From Rhizobium sp. BK650 (GTDB lineage Bacteria > Pseudomonadota > Alphaproteobacteria > Rhizobiales > Rhizobiaceae): a stretch of DNA of 64,000 nt. The notes under the pieces were generated by a model that worked only from the letters and a program-made list of their open reading frames with translations, had not been told where the DNA came from and ran no database searches. Position 1 is the first letter of the stretch. Every line of letters starts with the position of its first letter. Below, in pieces: positions 50,818 through 59,459 of the stretch. Both the position numbers and the translations under genes were made by a program. The stretch is from the NCBI RefSeq assembly GCF_014195325.1, contig NZ_JACIBK010000014.1, positions 1 through 64,000 of the forward strand. Direction: 5' to 3'.

Positions 50818-53800
50818 ATGGATACAGCCTTCGCAGAAGACAGGAAGACGACCACCGACGATACGCTCTGGTACAAGGACGCGATCATCTATCAACTGCA
50901 CATCAAATCCTTTTACGACGCCAATGGCGACGGCATCGGCGATTTCCAAGGCCTCTACCAGAAGCTCGACTATATCGCAGCGCTCGGTGTCAACGCCATC
51001 TGGCTTCTTCCCTTCTTTCCTTCGCCGCGCCGCGACGACGGCTACGACATTGCCGATTACCGCAATGTCAGCGCCGACTATGGTACGCTCGATGACTTTC
51101 GCCGGTTCGTCGAAGCCGCCCACGAGCGCCATATCAGGGTGATCATCGAACTCGTCATCAATCACACCTCCGACCAGCATCCCTGGTTTCAGCGCGCCCG
51201 CCAAGCGCGCCCTGGTAGTCCCGAGCGTGATTTCTATGTGTGGTCGGACAATGACCACAAATTTCCCGAGACCCGTATCATCTTCCTCGACACGGAAAAA
51301 TCGAACTGGACATTTGATCCCGTCGCTGGCGCCTACTACTGGCATCGCTTCTACTCCCATCAGCCCGACCTCAATTTCGATAATCCGGCGGTGATGGAGG
51401 AGCTCGTCGATATCATGCGCTTTTGGCTCGAAACCGGCATTGACGGTTTCCGGCTGGATGCAATTCCCTATCTGGTCGAGCGGGAGGGCACCAATAATGA
51501 GAACCTGCCGGAAACTCATGCGATCCTCAAACAGATCCGCGCAGCCCTCGATGCCACTCATCCGGGCGTCATGCTCTTGGCCGAAGCCAATCAATGGCCG
51601 GAAGATACGCGGGAATATTTCGGTGACGGGGACGAATGCCACATGGCGTTCCATTTCCCGCTGATGCCGCGCATGTATATGGCGATCGCCAAGGAGGACC
51701 GCTTCCCAATTACCGATATCATGCGACAGACGCCGGATATTCCGCAAACCTGTCAATGGGCGATCTTCCTGAGAAACCATGACGAGCTGACGCTGGAAAT
51801 GGTGACGGATGCCGAACGCGACTATCTCTGGGAGACCTACGCGTCCGACAAGCGGGCCCGCATCAATCTCGGCATCCGTCGCCGGCTGGCGCCGCTCATG
51901 GAGCGTGACCGGCGACGGATAGAATTGATGAACGCGCTCTTGTTGTCGATGTCCGGTACACCCGTCGTCTATTATGGAGACGAGATCGGCATGGGCGACA
52001 ACATCTATCTCGGCGATAGGGATGGCGTGCGCACGCCGATGCAATGGTCGCCCGACCGCAACGGCGGCTTCTCGCGGGCGGATCCGGCACGCCTCGTCCT
52101 GCCGCCTGTTGCCGATCCCCTTTACGGGTTTGAGGCACTGAACGTCGAGGCACAGGTCGCCGACGCCCATTCGCTCTTGAACTGGACGCGGCGTATGCTG
52201 GCGCTCAGGCGTCGTCACAGTGCCTTCGGACGTGGGTCGTTGCGGTTCCTGACGCCGAGCAATCGCCGGATCCTCGCCTATCTGCGTGAATATGGAGACG
52301 AGGTCATCCTCTGCGTTGCTAATCTCTCGCGCCTTCCCCAGGCCGTCGAACTCGATCTGTCAGCTTTCGAAGGCCGCATCCCGATAGAACTCACCGGCAT
52401 GTCGCCCTTTCCGCCGATCGGGCAGCTCACCTATCTTTTGACGCTTCCGCCCTACGGGTTCTTCTGGTTCCAGCTGAACAGCGAGGCGGATGGCCCAGCC
52501 TGGCGCACGGCGCCGCCCGAGCAACTGGCCGACTTCGTTACTGTTGTCATCCGACGCAGCCTGAGCGAACTTGTCGAACAGCCCCAGCACGCGGCAATGC
52601 TCAGCCGCGACATCCTGCCGGCCTACCTGTCCAAGCGGCGCTGGTTCGGCGCCAAAGATCAGGCGCTTCAGGAGGCTCGGCTCGTGTCTGCCACACCTAT
52701 TCCCTTCGCCGATGGCGTCGTTCTCGGCGAGCTTGAGGCCGTGCTGCCCGATCATGTGGAGAGCTATCAGCTACCGCTTGCGGCCGAATGGGATGATACA
52801 CCTCCCAACGTGCTCGGCCAGCAACTATCGCTCGCTCGCATCCGTCAAGGTCGGCGGGTCGGCTTCCTGACGGATGGTTTTGCTGTCGAGACGATGGCGC
52901 GCGGCGTCCTGCTGGGCCTGCGCGACCGGTCCGTCGTCAGCGGGCGCACGGGGCAGATCGAGTTCATCGGGACCGATAAGCTCGACCGCCTGGCGCTGTC
53001 AGACGATATGCCGATCCACTGGCTATCGGCGGAGCAATCCAACAGTTCGCTCATTGTCGGCGACGCGGCGATGATCAAGCTCATCCGACATGTCTTTGTC
53101 GGCATTCACCCGGAGGTCGAGATGACCCGCTACCTGACGGAGCACGGCTACGACCATACCGCGCCCTGGTTAGGGGAAGTCGTCCGCACCGATCGCGACG
53201 GGCGGCGCTCGACGCTGATCATCGTCCAGGGCGCCATCCGCAACCAGGGCGATGCTTGGAACTGGATGCTTGCCAACCTCAGACGTGTCGCCGACGAGAT
53301 CGTCATGACGGAAGTCGCCGTGGAGACGGCCGACGAGCAGTTGCGACCGCTTGTCAATTTCGTCGCGATGATCGGGGAGCGGCTGGGCGAACTGCATGTG
53401 CTCCTGTCCCGGCCAACGGATGACGAGGCCTTTTCGCCCCGTCGGGCCGATGAGACCGACGTTGAAACCATCCGCAAATCCGTCACCGGCGAAATTGAAT
53501 ACGCCTTCTCCAAGCTCGCCGACATGGGTACGGGGATCGACGAGGGAATGGATGGGCTGGCCGGATCTCTCCTTCAGCGACGGGACGCCATCATCGAGCT
53601 TGCAGGAGCACTGGCTGACGGAGCCAAAGGAACGCTGCTTTCACGCGCCCATGGCGATTTCCATCTTGGCCAGGTGCTGGTGACGGAAGGCGACGCCGTC
53701 ATCATCGATTTCGAGGGAGAACCGGCGCGCAATCTTGCCGAACGCAGGGCAAAGACAAGTCCTCTGCGGGACGTAGCCGGGCTTTTGCGCTCGCTCGACT

Positions 53801-54111
53801 ATCTTTCGGCGACCGCAAAACTCGAAAACGATGCGATCTCCGACCATCATGATGCACGCCGGCGCGAGGTCATTTCCCGGTTTGGCGCCAAAGCTGAACA
53901 GGTTTTCTTGCAAGCCTATGTACAGGCGCTTTCAGCCTCTGCGGATCTGCCCAGTTCGGAAGCTGACGTCAGACGCATCCTCGACGTCTTCCTCTTGGAA
54001 AAGGCAGCTTACGAAATCGCCTATGAAGCGCGCAATCGCCCCAAGTGGTTACCGATACCGCTGAACGGCCTTACCAATATCTTGACCCGACTCTCGGAGA
54101 GCCGCTCATGA
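50818..54111 (+). CDS. treS: trehalose synthase-maltokinase fusion
   Basis: 1097 residues. N-terminal TreS (GH13_16) interconverts maltose and trehalose: WYKDAIIYQLHIKSFYDANG, Asp214 in GFRLDAIPYL, Glu256 in MLLAEANQWPED, Asp322 in FLRNHDELTLEM. From about residue 590 a maltokinase follows (PAYLSKRRWFGAKDQ; kinase HGDFHLGQVLV with Asp947; IIDFEGEPARN with Asp964), making maltose-1-phosphate for GlgE. The fusion channels trehalose to maltose-1-phosphate. ATGA overlap with glgB and a 1-bp gap after glgE show tight coupling. Cytoplasmic, fully intact. Confidence 0.95.
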   Translation: MDTAFAEDRKTTTDDTLWYKDAIIYQLHIKSFYDANGDGIGDFQGLYQKLDYIAALGVNAIWLLPFFPSPRRDDGYDIADYRNVSADYGTLDDFRRFVEAAHERHIRVIIELVINHTSDQHPWFQRARQARPGSPERDFYVWSDNDHKFPETRIIFLDTEKSNWTFDPVAGAYYWHRFYSHQPDLNFDNPAVMEELVDIMRFWLETGIDGFRLDAIPYLVEREGTNNENLPETHAILKQIRAALDATHPGVMLLAEANQWPEDTREYFGDGDECHMAFHFPLMPRMYMAIAKEDRFPITDIMRQTPDIPQTCQWAIFLRNHDELTLEMVTDAERDYLWETYASDKRARINLGIRRRLAPLMERDRRRIELMNALLLSMSGTPVVYYGDEIGMGDNIYLGDRDGVRTPMQWSPDRNGGFSRADPARLVLPPVADPLYGFEALNVEAQVADAHSLLNWTRRMLALRRRHSAFGRGSLRFLTPSNRRILAYLREYGDEVILCVANLSRLPQAVELDLSAFEGRIPIELTGMSPFPPIGQLTYLLTLPPYGFFWFQLNSEADGPAWRTAPPEQLADFVTVVIRRSLSELVEQPQHAAMLSRDILPAYLSKRRWFGAKDQALQEARLVSATPIPFADGVVLGELEAVLPDHVESYQLPLAAEWDDTPPNVLGQQLSLARIRQGRRVGFLTDGFAVETMARGVLLGLRDRSVVSGRTGQIEFIGTDKLDRLALSDDMPIHWLSAEQSNSSLIVGDAAMIKLIRHVFVGIHPEVEMTRYLTEHGYDHTAPWLGEVVRTDRDGRRSTLIIVQGAIRNQGDAWNWMLANLRRVADEIVMTEVAVETADEQLRPLVNFVAMIGERLGELHVLLSRPTDDEAFSPRRADETDVETIRKSVTGEIEYAFSKLADMGTGIDEGMDGLAGSLLQRRDAIIELAGALADGAKGTLLSRAHGDFHLGQVLVTEGDAVIIDFEGEPARNLAERRAKTSPLRDVAGLLRSLDYLSATAKLENDAISDHHDARRREVISRFGAKAEQVFLQAYVQALSASADLPSSEADVRRILDVFLLEKAAYEIAYEARNRPKWLPIPLNGLTNILTRLSESRS

Positions 54112-56330
54112 CGACAGACCTCGGCGACATCTTCTTCGGTGTGGGGCCGGATGCCATTCAGGCCCTCACCGAGGGACGCCATGGCGATCCATTTTCCATC
54201 CTCGGCCCCCATCAATGCGGCGATGGTCGCCTGAGTGTCCGGATATTTTTACCTGGGGCTTCCGGAGTCGATTTAATCGCCCGCGACAGTGACAGGTTTC
54301 TCGCAGCTGCGGATCTCGCCCATCCTCCGGGCCTGTTCGGCGCCGTGCTGCCGGAACCGGCCTCCTACCGCTTGCGGGTACACTGGCCTGACGCGATCCA
54401 GGTAACCGACGATCCCTACAGGTTCGGCCCACTGCTCGGCGACCTCGACTTGCACCTCATTTCCGAAGGCACGCATTACCATCTGACGCGTGCGCTCGGG
54501 GCCAATCCGATGACGGTCGACGACGTTGCCGGCGTGCGCTTTGGGGTCTGGGCGCCAAATGCACGGCGCGTGTCGGTCGTCGGCGATTTCAACAGTTGGG
54601 ATGGCCGGCGCCATCCGATGCGGCTTCGGCCTCAGGCGGGTGTCTGGGAAATCTTCATTCCGCAGGTGAGTATTGGCGAGCGCTACAAGTTCGAGATTCT
54701 CGATCAGTACGGCAATCTGCTGGCCCAGAAGGCCGATCCGGTCGCCAGGGCGGCGGAGCCGGCGCCATCGACGGCCTCGGTTGTGGCCTCCGCCGATCCA
54801 TTCGCCTGGACCGATGCAGCCTGGCTGGCCGCCCGCCGCAGCACCGACAAAAAGGTAGAGGCGGTCAGCATATACGAGGTGCACGCCGGTTCGTGGCTGC
54901 GCGAGATGAGCGATGGGGCGCGCATGCTCGACTGGGTCGAGCTATCGCAACGCCTTATACCCTATGTTCGTGACATGGGCTTCACGCATATCGAATTGCT
55001 CCCGGTCATGGAGCATCCGTTCGGCGGCTCATGGGGCTACCAGCCGCTCGGCCTGTTTGCCCCAACCGGCCGCTATGGGACGCCTGAGGATTTCGCCTAT
55101 TTTGTCGACCGCTGCCATGGCGCCGGGATCGGCGTCATCCTCGACTGGGTGCCGGCACATTTCCCGACGGATGTCTGGGGGCTGGCACGTTTCGACGGAA
55201 CGGCGCTCTATGAGCACGAAGACCCGCGAGAGGGTTTTCACCAGGATTGGAATACACTGATTTACAACCTCGGTCGCAACGAGGTCAAAGGCTTTCTGAT
55301 CGCTAGCGCCCTTGAGTGGCTCGAGCATTATCATATCGACGGATTGCGCGTCGATGCCGTCGCATCCATGCTTTACCGTGACTACAGCCGGGCGGCTGGC
55401 GAATGGATCCCGAACCGCTACGGCGGCCGCGAAAACCTCGAGGCCATTGAGTTCTTCAAGCATCTCAATAGCATCGTCCATGAACGTTTTCCCCATGCGC
55501 TGATGATCGCCGAGGAATCGACCGCCTTTCCGAACATTACCAGGTCACTGCAGGACGGGGGGCTCGGGTTCGATTTTAAATGGAATATGGGATGGATGCA
55601 CGACACGCTCCATTATATGTCGGACGATCCGGTCTATCGCAAATATCACCACGGCTCGATGACCTTCGGCATGCTCTATGCTTACAGCGAGCACTTCATT
55701 CTTCCGTTCTCGCATGACGAGGTCGTGCACGGAAAGGGATCCATTCTTGCCAAAATGCCAGGAGACGCCTGGCATAAGATGGCCAATATGCGAGCCCTGT
55801 TTGGCTTCATGTGGGGCCATCCCGGCAAGAAGCTGATCTTCATGGGCTCTGAGGTCGGCCAGACGAAGGAATGGAACCATGACGGTTCGGTGGAATGGGA
55901 TCTTCTTGATGATCTGGGTCATTCGGCTCTGCAGCGACTGGTGCGCGACCTCAACCGCATCTACCGCTATTTCGCCTGTTTGCAGCATGGCGACAGCCAG
56001 CCCTCGGGGTTTGAATGGGCGATCGCCGACGATGCGGAGAATTCCGTGCTCGCCATGCTGCGCTATGATGGCGAGCGGCGTTCGGTCGCCCTCGTCATTT
56101 CCAACTTCACGCCGGTTGCGCGTCACGGTTACCGGGTGGGCGTCCCCTTGCCGGGTCATTGGCGGCAGATCCTCAACACCGATGCATCCATCTACGGGGG
56201 CACCGGGGCGAGCGGTGGAGATCGCAGCAGCGAGAATATCGTTGCCCATGGCCGCAGCCAATCGCTTCTACTCGACCTTCCGCCGCTGTCGACGATGATT
56301 TTCTTAAGTGAGGATAGTTTGTCCGCATGA
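54108..56330 (+). CDS. glgB: 1,4-alpha-glucan branching enzyme
   Basis: 740 residues. An N-terminal N1 region and CBM48 (GVRFGVWAPNARRVSVVGDF then NSWDGRRHPM) precede the GH13_9 barrel: nucleophile Asp416 in GLRVDAVASMLYRDY, Glu469 in LMIAEESTAFPNI, Asp537 in LPFSHDEVVHGKGS. It adds alpha-1,6 branches to the linear glucan made by GlgE. The ATG at 54108 overlaps the treS stop by 4 bp. With glgE and treS-mak it completes the GlgE route from trehalose to branched alpha-glucan. All catalytic residues are present. Confidence 0.96.
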   Translation: MTTDLGDIFFGVGPDAIQALTEGRHGDPFSILGPHQCGDGRLSVRIFLPGASGVDLIARDSDRFLAAADLAHPPGLFGAVLPEPASYRLRVHWPDAIQVTDDPYRFGPLLGDLDLHLISEGTHYHLTRALGANPMTVDDVAGVRFGVWAPNARRVSVVGDFNSWDGRRHPMRLRPQAGVWEIFIPQVSIGERYKFEILDQYGNLLAQKADPVARAAEPAPSTASVVASADPFAWTDAAWLAARRSTDKKVEAVSIYEVHAGSWLREMSDGARMLDWVELSQRLIPYVRDMGFTHIELLPVMEHPFGGSWGYQPLGLFAPTGRYGTPEDFAYFVDRCHGAGIGVILDWVPAHFPTDVWGLARFDGTALYEHEDPREGFHQDWNTLIYNLGRNEVKGFLIASALEWLEHYHIDGLRVDAVASMLYRDYSRAAGEWIPNRYGGRENLEAIEFFKHLNSIVHERFPHALMIAEESTAFPNITRSLQDGGLGFDFKWNMGWMHDTLHYMSDDPVYRKYHHGSMTFGMLYAYSEHFILPFSHDEVVHGKGSILAKMPGDAWHKMANMRALFGFMWGHPGKKLIFMGSEVGQTKEWNHDGSVEWDLLDDLGHSALQRLVRDLNRIYRYFACLQHGDSQPSGFEWAIADDAENSVLAMLRYDGERRSVALVISNFTPVARHGYRVGVPLPGHWRQILNTDASIYGGTGASGGDRSSENIVAHGRSQSLLLDLPPLSTMIFLSEDSLSA

Positions 56331-56491
56331 GGCCCAAGCTATCGGGGCACGATCGTTTTTCGGCGCTGACATTCGACAATCCCCGTGGCATCGCCCGATG
56401 GCCCACGGCAGGCGGCTTAACGCACAGAAGCTGGCGTGGCCGGCCTCTACCTCGACCTTGCTGCCGCAAGGGCGGCGAATGCTGTTGCTGG

Positions 56492-56516
56492 GGAACCAGA
56501 AGCTCACACGAAAGTT
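56492..56516 (+). promoter_or_regulatory. EcfG-type stress promoter GGAAC-N16-AGTT before crp-like gene
   Basis: GGAAC at 56492-56496, 16-bp spacer, AGTT at 56513-56516, 66 bp before the Crp/Fnr gene. Same -10 variant as the sites at 25564 and 29944. Confidence 0.65.
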
Positions 56517-56582
56517 CACTCGATACTGTCGTGGCGCAAGCTGCCGATTGCAGCTCGCCCGATGGGCATTCGGGAGACAGAG

Positions 56583-57314
56583 ATGGCGCCAAGCCAAGCA
56601 CAAATATCAAACCGCGTGCTCAGCGCGCTCGAGCCACCTGATTTTGCGCTGCTTGCACCGTATCTCGCACGGGTCGATCTTCCCTCGCAGTTCCAGATCG
56701 CCAAACCGCGTGAAAAGCTCGACTATGTCTATTTTCCCGAAAGCGGGATCGGAGCGGTCATGGCGGTCTCTTCCACAGGCCAGACCGCGGAGGCCGGCAT
56801 GTTCGGGAGGGAAGGCTTCGTGCCGACCGCCACCATCATCGGCGACGATGTCGTTCCCTATGTTGTCGAAATGAACATCGCCGGTTCGGGATATCGGGTG
56901 CCGATCGAGGCGATGCGGCAGGCGACGATGAAGAGTTCTACTTTCCAGGTCCCGCTCGTCAAATACATGCATGTCTTTGCCACGCAGGTCGCCTACACCG
57001 CGCTTGCCAACAGTCGCTATCTCCTCGAACAGCGGCTCGCCCGTTGGGTCCTAATGTGCCACGATCGCCTTGATAGCGACGAGATGGCCATTACCCATGA
57101 TTATATCGCATTGATGCTCGGCGCCCGGCGCGCCGGTGTGACGACGGCCCTGCATGTCCTGGAAGGGCATCGTTTGATCCGCTCCCTGCGCGGCTCCGTC
57201 GTCATTCTCAATCGCGCCGGTCTCGAGGCGTTTGCCGCCGGATCCTATGGGGTCCCCGAACAGGAATTCGAACGGCTTATCGGCAGCCGCGCAAGCAGTC
57301 ACAAACCGGCATAA
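56583..57314 (+). CDS. Crp/Fnr-family transcriptional regulator
   Basis: 243 residues. The cyclic-nucleotide-binding-like beta roll (LDYVYFPESGIGAVMAVSST, AEAGMFGREGFVPTATIIGD) belongs to the rhizobial group without Fe-S cysteines. The dimer helix and Crp-type winged HTH follow (LLEQRLARWVLMCHDRLDSD, HDYIALMLGARRAGVTTALH). The ATG at 56583 follows GGGAGA; a longer frame is rejected because the promoter lies inside it. It sits just after glgB with its own stress-type promoter. The domain layout is the same as the output half of the broken gene at 62139. Confidence 0.9.
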   Translation: MAPSQAQISNRVLSALEPPDFALLAPYLARVDLPSQFQIAKPREKLDYVYFPESGIGAVMAVSSTGQTAEAGMFGREGFVPTATIIGDDVVPYVVEMNIAGSGYRVPIEAMRQATMKSSTFQVPLVKYMHVFATQVAYTALANSRYLLEQRLARWVLMCHDRLDSDEMAITHDYIALMLGARRAGVTTALHVLEGHRLIRSLRGSVVILNRAGLEAFAAGSYGVPEQEFERLIGSRASSHKPA

Positions 57315-57353
57315 GCGGTGCCAGGCCCCCAGCAGACAATGATACGGTGAAGC

Positions 57354-57584
57354 ATGCGGTATTTTTTCCACATACGTGACGGCGAGGATCTGATCCTGGA
57401 TCAGGAGGGAAGCTACTGCGCGAACCTTGCGGTCGCCATAGAGGAGGCCAAGGCCGATGCGCGCGAACTCATGGCAGAGCGGTTGAGGTCCGGCAAGGAA
57501 CTCGACGGGCAGTCCTTCGAGATTGTCGATGATACTGGAAGACTGGCAGCCGTCGTCCGGTTCAAGGACGCCTTGCCATCGTGA
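57354..57584 (+). CDS. DUF6894-family small protein
   Basis: 76 residues: MRYFFHIRDGEDLILDQEGS, then AVAIEEAKADARELMAERLR and FEIVDDTGRLAAVVRFKDAL. The start 'MRYFFHIRDG...D.EG' and the rest match a small family very common in Rhizobiales, of unknown function. It lies 39 bp downstream of the Crp/Fnr gene and is probably cotranscribed with it. It is soluble, with no catalytic motif. Confidence 0.88.
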   Translation: MRYFFHIRDGEDLILDQEGSYCANLAVAIEEAKADARELMAERLRSGKELDGQSFEIVDDTGRLAAVVRFKDALPS

Positions 57585-57698
57585 TCGTGATCACCCGTGG
57601 CACATCCGCCGGCGGAAGGAGGGCGGATGAGATTTCACATCAACCGTCAGCCAGACGTCGCGACTGCCGCCCAACGGGCGCTTCCGGGCGGACCTACT

Positions 57699-59231
57699 CT
57701 AGCGCGTCACTGCCAACTGCGCCCTGAACAGGGTGCCATTAATGCGCTCAATCGTGAAGGTTCCGCTCATTTCGGAGACCAAGGCCTTGATCAGCCGGCT
57801 GCCCATGCCAGCCTTTGCCGCCGCCGGATCGTATCCGATGCCGTCATCGGCAAGTTCGAACACCACGAGATCGTTTGGCTGTCGCAAAAGCCGGACGCGG
57901 ATCAGCCCCTGAGGCCGATCAGTGAAGGCATATTTCATGCTATTTGTCAGCAATTCGTTGAGCAGAAGTGCAAAAGGCGTCGCCTTTTCCGCATCGATCT
58001 CGATATCATCGAGTTCGAAAGCCAGGTCGATAGGCCGATCGTTGAGCCCAACCAGCTTGCGCGCCAGGCTCGGAACGAGCTGGCGGGCATTGACGCTTTT
58101 GAACTGATCGAAGCCGTACATCTGTTCGTGAACGGCGGACATGGCCTGAAGCCGGTCATTCAACTTCTGTACCGTTTCCGGCCGGAGGCCTTGCAGGCGC
58201 ACGAGTGCCATGACTGTCTGTAGGTTGTTCTTCACGCGGTGGTGAATTTCACGCATCAGGATCTGATTGGTGCGCAGCGCTTCTGCCAATTGGGCCATGT
58301 GACGGGCATCGGCCCGTGCCAGGCTAAGGATCTTCCATCCAGCGGCTAGACTTGCGCCAAGGGCAAGCACGGTGATGAGCGCCACGATCGCAACATCCGT
58401 CCAGAAGGGTTTCAGGATTAGCGAAGTCTCGGCGGAGGCGATCGCCACGAATGGCGTCCGCTCGACAATGCGATAGGCCACCAGACGCCGAACATGGTCA
58501 ACAGGCGAGACTGAACTATAGGTTCCGGACGTCGCCTTGCGCATATAATCCGTAAACAGCACGTAGTTGCCGAGATCGACCATTTCTTTCGGTTCGGGAT
58601 GGCGCGCGATCAGTTTGCCATCTCGCCGAAAAAAGCTGACAGTGGAACCGGGTCCAAGCGGTGACGCGTCCCAGATTGAACGCAACATTCCGGTATCGAA
58701 GGCTAGAACGGCAACCCCGAGGAACTTGTGGTCGCGTTCGATACGGGCAGCCGACAGGAAGACGCGTTTTCCGGTATTGGCCATCTCGGTCATCGCCGAG
58801 GTGTAGTCTTCTGCCCCGTTGGCCAGCCGCTGAAAGTAGGTCCGATCGACAATATCGGCCGGCGTGCCCTCCCGGTCGGTCGAATAGATAAGCGACCCGT
58901 CGGAGGCCAGGACATAGGCTGTCGCTGCACTTGGCAGCTCTGCCGTTGCCAGGTTCAGCCGCCTCAGGCGATCACCATTGTCCGGGCCAATTGCCGCCCC
59001 GAAGGCATCATCCATTCGATAAAGGGTTTGACGCGCAAGTGAATTGATCCAGACAGCATTGGCTGCGACGATCTTGGCGGTTGCGGTAACCTGATCCTCA
59101 CCGCTTTTGACCGCCGCCGAATAGCTCGAATGCAGCCAGACTGCCAAGACGAAACACAGGGCGGCAAATAGGCAGGCTAGTGCGGAGATGGCGGCCCTGC
59201 CGACAATCGTGAAGCCGTTGGTGGGGCCCAT
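57699..59231 (-). CDS. membrane cache-domain HisKA_2-type histidine kinase
   Basis: 510 residues. N-terminal helix (AAISALACLFAALCFVLAVW), periplasmic dCache-like sensor (ETAELPSAATAYVLASDGSL-type region, RTYFQRLANGAEDYTSAMTE), second helix (VAIVALITVLALGASLAAGW), then the kinase: LMREIHHRVKNNLQTVMALV (phospho-His) and ATPase motifs LLLNELLTNSMKYAF and VFELADDGIGYD. The ATG at 59231 follows GAGG; an upstream TTG has no ribosome site. Such kinases are often stress or nutrient sensors and, like HWE kinases, may act on PhyR-type regulators. It is convergent with the DUF6894 gene. Confidence 0.9.
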   Translation of the reverse strand: MGPTNGFTIVGRAAISALACLFAALCFVLAVWLHSSYSAAVKSGEDQVTATAKIVAANAVWINSLARQTLYRMDDAFGAAIGPDNGDRLRRLNLATAELPSAATAYVLASDGSLIYSTDREGTPADIVDRTYFQRLANGAEDYTSAMTEMANTGKRVFLSAARIERDHKFLGVAVLAFDTGMLRSIWDASPLGPGSTVSFFRRDGKLIARHPEPKEMVDLGNYVLFTDYMRKATSGTYSSVSPVDHVRRLVAYRIVERTPFVAIASAETSLILKPFWTDVAIVALITVLALGASLAAGWKILSLARADARHMAQLAEALRTNQILMREIHHRVKNNLQTVMALVRLQGLRPETVQKLNDRLQAMSAVHEQMYGFDQFKSVNARQLVPSLARKLVGLNDRPIDLAFELDDIEIDAEKATPFALLLNELLTNSMKYAFTDRPQGLIRVRLLRQPNDLVVFELADDGIGYDPAAAKAGMGSRLIKALVSEMSGTFTIERINGTLFRAQLAVTR

Positions 59232-59459
59232 CCAATCCTCATGATCTGACGAAGCGGTACTTTCGGATGGTGAGCTATTGGATGTCAAGAATTCGTACGC
59301 TTGGAATCAATGGGCGGCGTCCAAGCCCGATGCAACTGTTCGTAACGACACGCGAAGCGTTCCACGCCTCTTCCCCCCTGCTGCGACCAACCAGGGGCTG
59401 AGTGGCTGCGGAACAATCAACGGCATACGCCATTGCGTTCTCCAATAAGGAAGGATGCG

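Noticed and set aside
50797..52218. 473-codon minus-strand frame inside treS
   Set aside because: A GC-rich shadow frame of a clearly coding gene; similar antisense frames occur in glgE, glgB, paoC and the second GH13 gene.
59415..59446. GGAAC...CGTT before the second GH13 gene as a stress promoter
   Set aside because: The spacer is 21 bp instead of 16-17.
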